A stretch of 12,607 nucleotides of DNA from Deltaproteobacteria bacterium (GTDB lineage: Bacteria; Desulfobacterota_C; Deferrisomatia; Deferrisomatales; JACRMM01): positions 1-12,607 of the forward strand of contig JACRCS010000943.1 in NCBI GenBank assembly GCA_016218905.1, in the 5' to 3' direction. The notes under the pieces were generated by a model. It worked only from the letters and a program-made list of their open reading frames with translations, was not told the DNA's origin and did not search any database. Shown one piece after another: positions 1 through 7,212 of the stretch (position 1 is the stretch's first letter; the number at the start of each line of letters is the position of its first letter). Position numbers and translations under genes: made by a program.

Positions 1-14
1 GCCCGCGGCAATCC

Positions 15-746
15 TCAGGGATGGCGGGCCCGGAGTCGTCCCTCCATCGCTCGGACGAGTTCCGCCAGCCGGGCGGCGGAGCGTTCGTACAAGACCTCGC
101 CTTTTTCCTTGGAAGCCTTGGAAGGGTCTCCCCATACGCCGCCGGGCCACTCCGGCCGTTTCTCGCGGGCGATGAAGGGTTTCTCGAAACGAGGGTACTC
201 CTCGGGGCTGGTGCCGCGGACGAGGGACGGGTTGAGCGCGAGGATCCGGCTCGTTTCGATCTCACCCGCGTGACCGTCGTCCTCGGTCTCCGCGATCCCG
301 CGAGCTTCCTCCTGAGCCCAGCGGTACTCGCAGAACGCCGCGACCTCCAGGTCATCGAAAGCCTCGACGAGCCGCTCCGCCGCTTCCTCCATGGAGGACA
401 CGTGAATGCCGCCGGCGTGTCCGCTGGCGAGGATCAGCCCCCGGATGCCGTTCCGGTAGAGACCGGCGCCCACGTCGAAGAGGTGTCGCCGGAGGGTCTC
501 CGGCGCGATCGAGACCGTCCCGTGGTGATCGCGGGTGCTTCGGCAGTAGCCGTAGTGGAGGGGCGGCGCGACGAAGACGGGTACCTGTTCCGCCGCTCTG
601 CGGGCGACTTCGACGACCTGAAACGTGTCCGTGCTCAGGGGAAGATGGCCGCCGTGTTCCTCCAGGCTGCCGAGCGGCACGATGGCCGTGGACGTCTCGC
701 GAAGTCCGGCCTCGAACTGCGCCATCGTCAGGTCGGAGAGGTTCAT
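15..746 (-). CDS. Creatininase-family metal-dependent amidohydrolase
   Basis: A 243-aa protein of the creatininase/MftE fold. These are cytoplasmic divalent-metal enzymes that usually cleave amide or cyclic amide bonds. The metal-binding signature is visible: E29 and H31 in LEEHGGHLPLSTD, D40 in the same motif, H110 in ASGHAGG, and a later HAGEIETS motif that carries the usual downstream Glu. The length fits the family (about 230-260 aa). I chose the start at 746 because homology begins exactly there (MNLSDLTMAQFE) and a GGAG lies 5 bases upstream. The frame stays open to 1064, but the extra 106 residues are Arg/Pro/Ser-rich and look like read-through of GC-rich DNA. The gene diverges from everything to its right, and no partner gene identifies its substrate. 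Creatininase itself, mycofactocin-type peptidase and formamidopyrimidine-type hydrolase all remain possible. The family call is firm; the substrate is unknown. Confidence 0.88.
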   Translation of the reverse strand: MNLSDLTMAQFEAGLRETSTAIVPLGSLEEHGGHLPLSTDTFQVVEVARRAAEQVPVFVAPPLHYGYCRSTRDHHGTVSIAPETLRRHLFDVGAGLYRNGIRGLILASGHAGGIHVSSMEEAAERLVEAFDDLEVAAFCEYRWAQEEARGIAETEDDGHAGEIETSRILALNPSLVRGTSPEEYPRFEKPFIAREKRPEWPGGVWGDPSKASKEKGEVLYERSAARLAELVRAMEGRLRARHP

Positions 747-751
747 GTCGG

Positions 752-755
752 CTCC
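752..755 (-). promoter_or_regulatory. Shine-Dalgarno site fixing the creatininase start
   Basis: On the minus strand GGAG lies 5 bases before the ATG at 746. It supports 746 over any start further upstream in the same open frame. Confidence 0.6.
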
Positions 756-840
756 GAAGGGTCCCCGAGGAAAGTGGGCGATGGTCGGTTCTTCCGCGGC
801 TTCGCAACGGGCGAGAGCCGCTATTTCGAGCCGTCGTTCC

Positions 841-870
841 TTGACTTGTGCCGCCCGAGGGCTGTATCGT
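841..870 (+). promoter_or_regulatory. Candidate sigma-70 promoter, plus strand
   Basis: TTGACT at 841-846 matches the -35 consensus at five of six positions. TATCGT at 865-870 matches the -10 at four of six, with an 18-base spacer. Transcription would begin near 877 and give a leader of about 310 bases before the Cys-rich gene at 1190, making it the best plus-strand candidate to drive that gene and the operon behind it. The call rests on motif matching alone in GC-rich DNA. Confidence 0.35.
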
Positions 871-904
871 AAACAGTCCTTTTTGCCGTTGGAGACCGCG
901 CCGT

Positions 905-920
905 GAGCTCCCCCGAGCTC
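905..920 (+). repeat. Inverted repeat GAGCTC-CCCC-GAGCTC
   Basis: Two copies of the self-complementary hexamer GAGCTC flank a CCCC loop, giving a 6-bp stem with a 4-base loop. A pyrimidine-rich tract (CTTCTGTTCC) follows, but not a clean T-run, so this is at best a weak attenuator-like hairpin. It sits about 30 bases after the transcription start predicted from the 841-870 promoter. Confidence 0.3.
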
Positions 921-1062
921 CTTCTGTTCCCCAGTTCTCCGTCTAGCGAAGAGCGAGAGCCCTCCCACCGGATGCGGTCGCGGGCGGGGTGACCGAGACG
1001 ACGCTCGCCTGGAGCTCGCGTCGGGCGGGAGTCTCGACGTGGAGACGGTGCAGGGCGGGCGC

Positions 1063-1091
1063 ACTATACCAGGGCTGTCGTCCGTGACTCA
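1063..1091 (-). promoter_or_regulatory. Candidate extended -10 promoter for the creatininase gene
   Basis: On the minus strand TGGTATAGT (1063-1071) is an extended -10 element: TG, one base, then TATAGT, which matches TATAAT at five of six positions. No good -35 lies 16-18 bases upstream, which is common for extended -10 promoters. Transcription would start near 1056, inside the over-long upstream frame, so a start codon at 1064 would be excluded. The leader to the start at 746 would be about 310 bases. Confidence 0.4.
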
Positions 1092-1094
1092 CGG
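1082..1094. promoter_or_regulatory. Operator-like palindrome CCGTGA-C-TCACGG
   Basis: This is a perfect 6+1+6 interrupted palindrome in non-coding DNA. It covers the place where the -35 box of the minus-strand promoter at 1063-1071 would be, which is a typical position for a repressor or activator site. No regulator gene is adjacent, so the binding protein is unknown and chance remains possible. Confidence 0.3.
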
Positions 1095-1189
1095 GGAATC
1101 GTGAACGAGCGGCGGAGGGTGTCCCGCTTCTCGTCAGGAAGAAGGGTTTTGCACCGGTTGACGTTAGGAACGGTCTCCGCGGAGGGCAT

Positions 1190-1387
1190 ATGAGGGCAGG
1201 ATCGGAAACCGAGTGCGTCGTCTGCGCGTGGCGAGGAACCTGCCAGAAGAAGCAGAGCCAGAGGGAAGCGGCGCTCCACTGCCGCGACTTCTGTCGTGAC
1301 GCGGCCTTCGGGAGCAGTGGACCGGCCGAGCCGTCTACGGAGAGGCACAAGAGAGTCGATGACGTTTTCGGGACGTCCAAGAAGTAG
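1190..1387 (+). CDS. Small Cys-rich protein with CxxCxWRGxC motif
   Basis: A 65-aa protein with C9-x2-C12-x-W14-R15-G16-x-C18-x-K20-K21, followed by C31-x-D33-F34-C35-x-D37. The four spaced cysteines (9, 12, 18, 31) around WRGxCxKK and the (H)CxDFxRD tail resemble short uncharacterised proteins that I recall from deltaproteobacterial and related genomes. They look like a metal-binding knuckle. That resemblance is from memory, and no function is known to me. The ATG follows GGAGGG (1181-1186) by 3 bases. The C-terminal third (after about residue 40) is polar and probably disordered. The gene ends 27 bases before the SPOR gene on the same strand, so the two are probably co-transcribed. The motif density argues against a chance frame. 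Confidence 0.65.
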   Translation: MRAGSETECVVCAWRGTCQKKQSQREAALHCRDFCRDAAFGSSGPAEPSTERHKRVDDVFGTSKK

Positions 1388-1414
1388 GCGCTTTGGCCGC
1401 GCCGGGTGGAACGG

Positions 1415-2386
1415 ATGAGGGAATACCGGAAGATCGAGGACGGGTACGAATCGAAGGTCGAGCCCGGACGAATGGACCTGCTGGGTATCGGCATCCTTTT
1501 GACGGTGATTCTCATCTTCCTCGTCGGCGTGCTGGTGGGGAAGGGACTCTGGGCGGGCAGGAGTTCGCCGTCGGTAGCGCAGGCTGAGGGGCGCCCCGAG
1601 CCGGCACCGGCGCCCGCCGGCCCCAAGTACACGTTCTATGACGAGCTGAAGCAGCCCGATTCGGCGGAGATGCCGGTTCAGTCGCCCGCTCCGTCGCCCA
1701 CGGACGCCGCCACGACGCAAGTCGCCGCCTCCAGAACCGAGAGGCAGTCGGACGCCGCCGGGCCCGAGCGTCCGGCCCTGCCGGCAGAGGAACGTACCGC
1801 ACCGCTCGACCCGCAGCCGGTCGCTCGATCGGCCGCGAAGGAGACTTCGAGCGAGCCGGCCGGGAGGAAGGAAGCGGCGGCGCCTTCCGCCGAAAAGGCC
1901 GCCGAGACGAAGGCGGAGAAGTCGCCCCGTCCGGAGCCGGTTGGCGATCTCCATCCGAAGACGGCCGGCTCCGTGGCGCCCAAGAAGGAAGCGCCGAAGA
2001 ACCAAGTGCAAACGGACGAGGAGAAGAACCAGCTCCCGAAGCAGATCGCGAAGCAGAAGGAGCCTCCTCAGGCGGAGCCCAAGGCGAAGGCGCCCGAGAA
2101 GGCGAAGACGGTTGCGCCCGAGGCGTCTCCGAAGCCCGAGAGCAAACTCCCCGCCGCTTCGTTCACCGTACAGATCGGCTCGTACAAGGAGAAGGGGCCC
2201 GCCGAGCAGCAGGTGCGCGAGATGAGCCACAAGGGCGTCACCGCTCACGTGATGGGCGTGACCGTCCAGGGGCGCACCTGGTACCGCGTGCAGGTGGGGC
2301 AGTTCAGCACCCGCGCAGATGCGGAGAGCCACTTCAAGAAGAAGCTGAAGCCTCAAGGAATCCAGGGCTTCGTGACACCTCGCTGA
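1415..2386 (+). CDS. Membrane-anchored SPOR-domain protein
   Basis: A 323-aa protein with the layout of FtsN/DedD-type division proteins. It has a short cytoplasmic N-terminus, one transmembrane helix at about residues 21-43 (hydrophobic run before GKGLWAGR), a long Pro/Ala/Glu/Lys linker (about 45-245) and a C-terminal SPOR domain (about 248-323). SPOR domains bind glycan strands stripped of stem peptides at the division septum, so a role in cell division or envelope remodelling in the periplasm is likely. The domain shows FTVQIGSY, WYRVQVGQF and a final GFVTPR. I prefer the ATG at 1415, which follows GGTGGA; an in-frame GTG at 1406 would add three residues. It sits between the Cys-rich gene and yqeY. 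Linker sequence evolves fast, so it cannot be named FtsN with confidence. Confidence 0.82.
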   Translation: MREYRKIEDGYESKVEPGRMDLLGIGILLTVILIFLVGVLVGKGLWAGRSSPSVAQAEGRPEPAPAPAGPKYTFYDELKQPDSAEMPVQSPAPSPTDAATTQVAASRTERQSDAAGPERPALPAEERTAPLDPQPVARSAAKETSSEPAGRKEAAAPSAEKAAETKAEKSPRPEPVGDLHPKTAGSVAPKKEAPKNQVQTDEEKNQLPKQIAKQKEPPQAEPKAKAPEKAKTVAPEASPKPESKLPAASFTVQIGSYKEKGPAEQQVREMSHKGVTAHVMGVTVQGRTWYRVQVGQFSTRADAESHFKKKLKPQGIQGFVTPR

Positions 2387-2445
2387 AACGAGACCGTTCG
2401 GGTTCCGCGGGAGACGCTCCAAGAAATCCCAACCGGAGGTTCCCA

Positions 2446-2910
2446 ATGAGCGAGCAAGACTCTCTTCTGGCCCGATTGGACCGGGCCCTTCTCGAAGCGA
2501 TGAAGGCTCGGGACGCCGTCCGTACCTCCACGCTAAGGATGGTCCGGGCGGCCCTGAAGAACCGCGAGATCGACAAGCGTGCTGCTCTGGCGGAGTCGGA
2601 CGTGCTCGAGGTGCTCGCGAGCCTGGGCAAACAGCGGCGGGAATCGATCGAGCAGTTTCAGGCCGGCGGCCGGCAGGACCTGGTCGACAAGGAAACCGCG
2701 GAGCTCAAGATCCTCCAAGAATTCCTGCCGGCAGAGCTCACGGAGGCCGAACTGCGCGAACTCGTGCGGACGGCCGTGGCAGAGGTCGGTGCCGCCGGCC
2801 CGCGGGACATGGGGAAGGTCATGTCCGCCGTCATGCCGAGGGTCAAGGGGCGCGCCGATGGCCGCGCAGTCAATGCCATGGTCCGGGAGATCCTCTCCTC
2901 GGGGGGATGA
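2446..2910 (+). CDS. yqeY: GatB/YqeY domain protein
   Basis: A 154-aa protein that fits YqeY over its whole length (the family is about 145-155 aa). Recognisable segments are the N-terminal helix LDRALLEAMKARD, then TLRMVRAALKNREID, ESIEQFQAGGRQDLV, EFLPAELTEAEL and the C-terminal helical part MGKVMSAVMPRVKGRADG. YqeY resembles the tail domain of the GatB subunit of tRNA-dependent amidotransferase, which binds tRNA; the role of stand-alone YqeY is not settled. The ATG is preceded by CCGGAGG at good spacing, 59 bases after the SPOR gene. Its stop codon overlaps the ATG of the next small frame (ATGA at 2907-2910). A position before mutS2-dnaG-rpoD is common for this family. Confidence 0.93.
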   Translation: MSEQDSLLARLDRALLEAMKARDAVRTSTLRMVRAALKNREIDKRAALAESDVLEVLASLGKQRRESIEQFQAGGRQDLVDKETAELKILQEFLPAELTEAELRELVRTAVAEVGAAGPRDMGKVMSAVMPRVKGRADGRAVNAMVREILSSGG

Positions 2911-3092
2911 GCTCCGCCGCCCCGCTGAGAGCCTACATCGGACCCGGTTTCTTCGATCCGGTCAGGCAGGCGAGCCGCCTGAGTCGCGTGCTCCTCGATG
3001 GCGTTCCGGCGCGCGGCGAGGCGGCGGTTCGGCAGCGGGCGCCTTCCGTTGGTTCCCCAGGCTCTTCGATCTACCCCCGTAAGGAAGAATGA
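2907..3092 (+). CDS. Possible 61-aa protein between yqeY and mutS2
   Basis: This frame exactly fills the gap between yqeY and mutS2. It begins in an ATGA overlap with the yqeY stop and ends in an ATGA overlap with the mutS2 start (3089-3092), the arrangement expected for translational coupling. A hand count over its codons gives GC of about 70, 61 and 74 percent at positions 1, 2 and 3, a mildly coding-like pattern for a GC-rich genome. It starts SSAAPLRAYIGPGFFDPV and is Arg/Ala-rich, with no membrane helix. I recognise no family, and a proper ribosome-binding site is lacking (only GGGGGG directly before the ATG). In many bacteria this slot holds cvpA, but this protein has no CvpA features. 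It may be a real small gene or an open stretch of spacer. Confidence 0.4.
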   Translation: MSSAAPLRAYIGPGFFDPVRQASRLSRVLLDGVPARGEAAVRQRAPSVGSPGSSIYPRKEE

Positions 3093-5434
3093 GCGAACGG
3101 ACTTTACGAGTACTGGGCTTCCATCGGATTCTCGAATTGCTGGCTGAGGGCGCCGAATCCCCGCAGGGGACCGACGTCTGCCTGAGCTTGCGCCCGGCGC
3201 CGGGTTTGAGCGCGGCGCAGAGGCTCCTGGACGAAGTCGGGGAACTTCTGCGGCTCGAGCCCACCCTCGGGCTTCCGAGGCTTGCGGGGCTTCACCGCGT
3301 GGAGCCGGTGCTGGACACCGCACGGGTGGCCGGAGCCTGCCTCGACGCCGAGGCATTCCTGGCTGTCCGCGAGACTATCGCGGCATGCCAGCGCTTGCTG
3401 GAGTACTTGGAGGACGCCTCTTCGGAGTCGCAGGGCTCGCCGGTCGGCGGCTATGCGGAGGAGATGGCGCCGCATCTCGACCTGATCGACCGGTTCGAGC
3501 GGACTTTCGGGCCAGGGGGCGAGATCCTGGACGGCGCGAGTCCGACGCTGTCCGCCATCCGGGCGGAGATCAAGCGGGTTCGCGACAAGGTCCTGAAGAC
3601 GCTGGAAGCAGTGCTGCGGAGCCACGAACTCGAACCCGCGGTTCAGGATGACTTCATCACCTCCCGGGATGGTCGTTACGTGGTTCCGCTGAAGACCGAC
3701 TTTCGAGGCTTCCTGAAGGGCATCGTCCACGATCGCTCCAGATCGGGCGCGACGTTCTTCGTCGAACCGTTGGAGACGGTGGAGCTCAACAATCAGCTGA
3801 CGGAGCTGAAGCAGGAAGAAGCGGAGGAGATCCGAAGGATCCTGGTGGAACTGACCCGGGCGGTGGGTGCGGAGGCGGGCAGGATTCGCGCCAACCTTGC
3901 CGTGGCCGCGCACCTCGATTCGATTGCGGCCCGCGCGAGGCTCGCGCGGAGGATGCGGGCGAACCGTCCGGAGCTGCGCACGGGTCCGGGCCTCGACCTT
4001 CGGGCTGCAAAGCACCCGCTGCTCGACCTCCAGCTCGGCGACGCCACGGTGCCCATCGACGTCCGCCTCGGCGAAGAGACCCGGCTCCTCCTCATCACGG
4101 GAGCGAACGCCGGTGGAAAGACCGTCGCGCTCAAGACGACCGGATTGCTCGTCCTGATGGCTCAGTCCGGTCTGTACGTTCCGGCAGGGGAGGGAACGTG
4201 GGTCGGCTGGTTCGACCGCCTCTTCGCGGATATCGGAGACGACCAGGACGTCGAGCGCAACCTCTCGACCTTCTCGGCGCACATCGCCTACCTGCGGGAC
4301 ATCTTGGAAGCGGCGGAGGAAGGTTCCTTGGTCTTGCTGGACGAACTCGGCACCGGGACGGATCCGGCCGAAGGGAGCGCACTGGCCATGGCGATCCTCG
4401 ACGAGCTCCTCGAGTGCCGGGCGTCGGTCGTGGCGACGACCCACCTGGCGGGGCTGAAGGTCTTCGCCTTCTCCAAGGCCGGAGCGCAGAACGCTGCCGT
4501 CGCTTTCGATCCGGCGACCGGCCGACCCCTCTACCGGCTCGAGTACGGACGGGCGGGAGCATCGAACGCGCTGGAGGTGGCGGAGCGGCTCGGCTTTCCG
4601 GCGTCTGTTCTGGCGAGGGCCCGCGCCTATGGCGTGCCGGGTTCGGATGCCTCGGCGGAGCTTCTCGCGCGCATCGAAGAGGCGAGGGAGATCGCACTCC
4701 GGGAGGCGAAAGAAGCTGAGGCGTTACGGCGGCGGTGGGAAGAGGGGATACAGGCGCAGCACAGACTCGTCGATGAGGCCCGACGAGAGCGGGACGTGGC
4801 GCGCGAGGAAGCTCGGAGGGAGGCTCGCGGACTGCTGGAAGAGACGCGAAGAGAGCTCGCGGCCGTCATTCGGTCTTTCGCAGACCGGCAACTCTCGCAG
4901 CGGCGTGCGGAAGAGGCCGTCGGGGCGGCGGCCCGGAGGCTTGACGAGGAACTCCGAGACGAAACCACCCCAAGCGTTCCGGACGCTTCGGTTCTGTCGC
5001 GGCTCCAACCCGGTTCCAGGGTGGTGGTCGTGTCGCTCGGGAAGGAAGGCAGCCTCGAGTTCCTCCACGCCGATGGGGAGAAGGCGACCGTGCGGATCGG
5101 AGGACTGAGGATGACCATCCCGGTTCGAGACCTCGCCGGGACGGCTTCGGTTCGTCCGCCCGTTTCGGGCCCGCCGAAGGTCTCTGCCAGGCCGGAGCCC
5201 TTCGCGGGTGAAGTGGTTGTCGTCGGCCTGAGCGTCGAAGACGCCCTCGACCGAGTCGACAAGGCCCTCGACCGAGCCCTGCTCGGGGGAGCGAACGGCT
5301 TCCGCGTGATCCACGGGCGGGGGACCGGTGCCCTCCGGCGGGCGATTCGGGAGCACCTGGCCGAGGACCCTCACGTGGCGGCGGTGCGGCCCGTTGAGGG
5401 GAATGACGCGGTCACCTGGGTCGATCTTTCCTGA
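3089..5434 (+). CDS. mutS2: Endonuclease MutS2
   Basis: A 781-aa MutS2, the usual length. The core/lever region covers about 1-320. The ABC-type ATPase holds Walker A GANAGGKT (338-345), the signature STFSAHI (393-399), Walker B LVLLDELG (414-421) and TTHLAGLK (450-457). A charged coiled coil follows (about 525-625), then a KOW-like stretch and a C-terminal Smr domain (about 708-781) with HGRGTGALR (742-750). MutS2 proteins do not perform mismatch repair: they act against recombination intermediates, or split collided ribosomes, with Smr as the nuclease or RNA-binding part. Oddity: the usual LDLRG at the start of Smr reads VVVVG (709-713), so the Asp and Arg are missing. The ATG at 3089 follows AAGGAAG. 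The gene ends 8 bases before dnaG, so the two are probably one transcript. Confidence 0.95.
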   Translation: MSERTLRVLGFHRILELLAEGAESPQGTDVCLSLRPAPGLSAAQRLLDEVGELLRLEPTLGLPRLAGLHRVEPVLDTARVAGACLDAEAFLAVRETIAACQRLLEYLEDASSESQGSPVGGYAEEMAPHLDLIDRFERTFGPGGEILDGASPTLSAIRAEIKRVRDKVLKTLEAVLRSHELEPAVQDDFITSRDGRYVVPLKTDFRGFLKGIVHDRSRSGATFFVEPLETVELNNQLTELKQEEAEEIRRILVELTRAVGAEAGRIRANLAVAAHLDSIAARARLARRMRANRPELRTGPGLDLRAAKHPLLDLQLGDATVPIDVRLGEETRLLLITGANAGGKTVALKTTGLLVLMAQSGLYVPAGEGTWVGWFDRLFADIGDDQDVERNLSTFSAHIAYLRDILEAAEEGSLVLLDELGTGTDPAEGSALAMAILDELLECRASVVATTHLAGLKVFAFSKAGAQNAAVAFDPATGRPLYRLEYGRAGASNALEVAERLGFPASVLARARAYGVPGSDASAELLARIEEAREIALREAKEAEALRRRWEEGIQAQHRLVDEARRERDVAREEARREARGLLEETRRELAAVIRSFADRQLSQRRAEEAVGAAARRLDEELRDETTPSVPDASVLSRLQPGSRVVVVSLGKEGSLEFLHADGEKATVRIGGLRMTIPVRDLAGTASVRPPVSGPPKVSARPEPFAGEVVVVGLSVEDALDRVDKALDRALLGGANGFRVIHGRGTGALRRAIREHLAEDPHVAAVRPVEGNDAVTWVDLS

Positions 5435-5442
5435 CGAGCTGA

Positions 5443-7200
5443 ATGGAACCGGGGCGGATTCCCGAAGAGGCACTCCAGAGCATTCGGGCGCGGGTGTCGA
5501 TCCTCGACGTGGTCGGTGCCCACGTCGCGCTGAAGCGCGCGGGACGAAACTGGACGGGACTCTGCCCCTTCCATTCGGAGAAGACGCCGTCTTTCGTGGT
5601 GAACGAAGAGCGCGGCACGTACCACTGCTTCGGTTGCGGCGCCGGAGGCAACGTCTTCCGATTCCTCATGGAGGCGGAGGGGCGAAGTTTTCGCGAAGCT
5701 GCCGAGATCCTCGCCGGTCGAGCGGGCGTGTCCCTGGAGCTCAAGCCCGAGCTGCCCGAGATGAAGAAGGCTCGCGAGGAACGGGACGTGCTGCTGGAGT
5801 TGCTGGAGCTGGCGGCCCGCTACTATCGACATCAATTGGTCGCGGGAAGGGCAGGGGAGGCTGCCCGTCGATACCTGTCGGAGCGAGGGATCGGGCCGGA
5901 GGCATCCGATGCCTTTCGATTGGGCTGCGCTCCCTCCGGGTGGGATGCCCTGTGCCGTTACTTGCGCAAGAAGGGGCTCGACCTGGCGCTGGCTGCGCGT
6001 GCGGGGCTGGCGGCCGAGCGATCCTCGGGGGGCTACTACGACCGGCTTCGAAACCGGCTCGTCTTCCCCATCTGGGATTCCTCCGGACGGGTGGTGAGTT
6101 TCGGTGGCCGGTCGATCGGCTCGAGCCCGAACGAACCGAAGTATCTGAACGGTCCGGAGTCCGCGGTCTTTCACAAGAGTGAAACTCTTTACGGCCTTAC
6201 CCAGGCGCAAGAGGCGCTTCGGCGGGAGCGCATGGCCGTCCTCGTAGAGGGCTACATCGACGTGGTTTCGCTCCACGCCCACGGACATCGGAGCGCCCTC
6301 GCCACCCTCGGCACCGCTCTCACGCGGGAGCACGCTCTCGCATTGAAGAGGCGGGTGGAAGAGGTGGTGCTCGTCTACGACGGAGATGAAGCGGGCCGCA
6401 AGGCAGCCTTTCGGAGCCTGGAGGTCTTCCTCTCCGCCGGGCTGGCGTGTCGCGCGGTACTCCTGCCCCCCGAGCACGACCCGGACAGCTTCGTGCGAGC
6501 GGGAGGGGACCTGGCCGCGCTGATTCGCGAAGCCGGATCTCTCTTCGAAGTCTGCTTGCAGGAGATCGGCCGAAAGTTTGACCTGGGGAGCGTTGAAGGC
6601 AGACTGGCGGCGGTGGAGGCCACGCTCCCCGGCCTGAGAGCCGTTACGGAGCCAATGGCCCGGGCACTGTATGCGAGGCGGGCTGCCGAAGCCCTGGGCG
6701 TCCCGGAACAGGAACTTCTCGGAAGGATGGCACGCGAGAGCGGACACGCCGCGGCGGCGCCCGCGCAGGAGGAGACTCCCCCCTTCGACGCGGTGGAGAG
6801 GAGCCTGCTCGAGTGCCTGGTCTTCGAACCCGGCCGTCGAAAAGAGTTCACGCAACGAGGACTGGACGCCTGGATGAAGCCCGGCGCGCTCCGGGAGGCG
6901 TGCCGCTTCGTGTCCGGCAGGGAGGAGGAGGCGCACTGTCTCCCGCTCGAGAATGCGCCCTCCGGTACCGGAAGCCTCCTCTCCGAGCTCCTCGTCGGCG
7001 GCGGTGAGCGAAGGCGCTCGTTCGACTCTCTGGAGGCGAAGCTTCGGTTGAGGAACCTGGAGGCGAGGGCGCGCATCCTTCCCCGTGAGATCCGAGAGGC
7101 CGAGGCGAGGGGCGACGCCTTCGCTGTGCGTTCCCTGCAGCAAGAGAAGATGGACCTGGATCGGGCGCTGGTCGAGTGTCGCCGAAAGAGCGCAAGTTAG
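5443..7200 (+). CDS. dnaG: DNA primase
   Basis: A 585-aa DnaG that makes RNA primers at the replication fork. The N-terminal CHC2 zinc-binding domain has C41, H44, C62 and C65 (CPFH and CFGC). The catalytic core carries the RNA-polymerase-like segment [18 protein letters not shown] (206-223). The TOPRIM metal site has E269 (VEGYIDVVS) and D313/D315 ([10 protein letters not shown]). The last 130 or so residues, starting about [10 protein letters not shown], form the helicase-binding region. All key residues are present and the length matches typical DnaG. The gene starts 8 bases after mutS2 with no clear ribosome-binding site, suggesting translational coupling. It is followed by rpoD, the classical dnaG-rpoD pair. 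Confidence 0.96.
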   Translation: MEPGRIPEEALQSIRARVSILDVVGAHVALKRAGRNWTGLCPFHSEKTPSFVVNEERGTYHCFGCGAGGNVFRFLMEAEGRSFREAAEILAGRAGVSLELKPELPEMKKAREERDVLLELLELAARYYRHQLVAGRAGEAARRYLSERGIGPEASDAFRLGCAPSGWDALCRYLRKKGLDLALAARAGLAAERSSGGYYDRLRNRLVFPIWDSSGRVVSFGGRSIGSSPNEPKYLNGPESAVFHKSETLYGLTQAQEALRRERMAVLVEGYIDVVSLHAHGHRSALATLGTALTREHALALKRRVEEVVLVYDGDEAGRKAAFRSLEVFLSAGLACRAVLLPPEHDPDSFVRAGGDLAALIREAGSLFEVCLQEIGRKFDLGSVEGRLAAVEATLPGLRAVTEPMARALYARRAAEALGVPEQELLGRMARESGHAAAAPAQEETPPFDAVERSLLECLVFEPGRRKEFTQRGLDAWMKPGALREACRFVSGREEEAHCLPLENAPSGTGSLLSELLVGGGERRRSFDSLEAKLRLRNLEARARILPREIREAEARGDAFAVRSLQQEKMDLDRALVECRRKSAS

Positions 7201-7212
7201 GGAAGAGGCCCC

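Larger units (their letters stand above)
747..1189. other. 443-base divergent intergenic region
   Basis: This stretch separates the minus-strand creatininase gene from the plus-strand Cys-rich gene. I see no convincing protein gene in it: the open frames are Arg/Pro/Ser-rich and match no family I know. It does hold a plus-strand promoter-like pair (841-870), a GAGCTC-CCCC-GAGCTC inverted repeat (905-920), a minus-strand extended -10 (1063-1071), an interrupted palindrome (1082-1094) and the palindrome CTCCGCGGAG (1175-1184) touching the ribosome-binding site of the next gene. I found no tRNA or riboswitch that I recognise. Confidence 0.6.

Noticed and set aside
747..1064. N-terminal extension of the creatininase frame up to 1064
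   Set aside because: The 106 extra residues are Arg/Pro/Ser-rich with no family match, homology and a GGAG site support 746, and the likely promoter would start transcription inside this stretch.
1112..1180. tRNA-like span: GCGGAG and CTCCGC 69 bases apart
   Set aside because: No TTCRA T-loop, no D-arm and no anticodon stem; only the outer arms match.
1393..1587. Frame overlapping the start of the SPOR gene
   Set aside because: No motif, and the SPOR frame carries a clear membrane helix in the same stretch.
1941..2225. Arg-rich frame inside the SPOR linker, looking like a basic nucleic-acid-binding protein
   Set aside because: It is the +1-type shadow of a Lys/Glu/Pro/Ala linker rich in AAG and GAG codons.
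1064..2446. 460-codon minus-strand frame opposite the SPOR gene
   Set aside because: Leu/Arg-rich mirror of a GC-rich coding strand with no domain; the sense strand encodes a clear TM-linker-SPOR protein.
2967..2981. Hairpin CAGGCG-AGC-CGCCTG between yqeY and mutS2
   Set aside because: No T-run follows, and it lies inside a possible coding frame; stems of this size are frequent in GC-rich DNA.
5371..7143. 590-codon minus-strand frame opposite dnaG
   Set aside because: Shadow of dnaG with no recognisable motif. The long antisense frames opposite mutS2 (3104-4444), rpoD (7197-8609) and asd (9517-10632) are rejected for the same reason.
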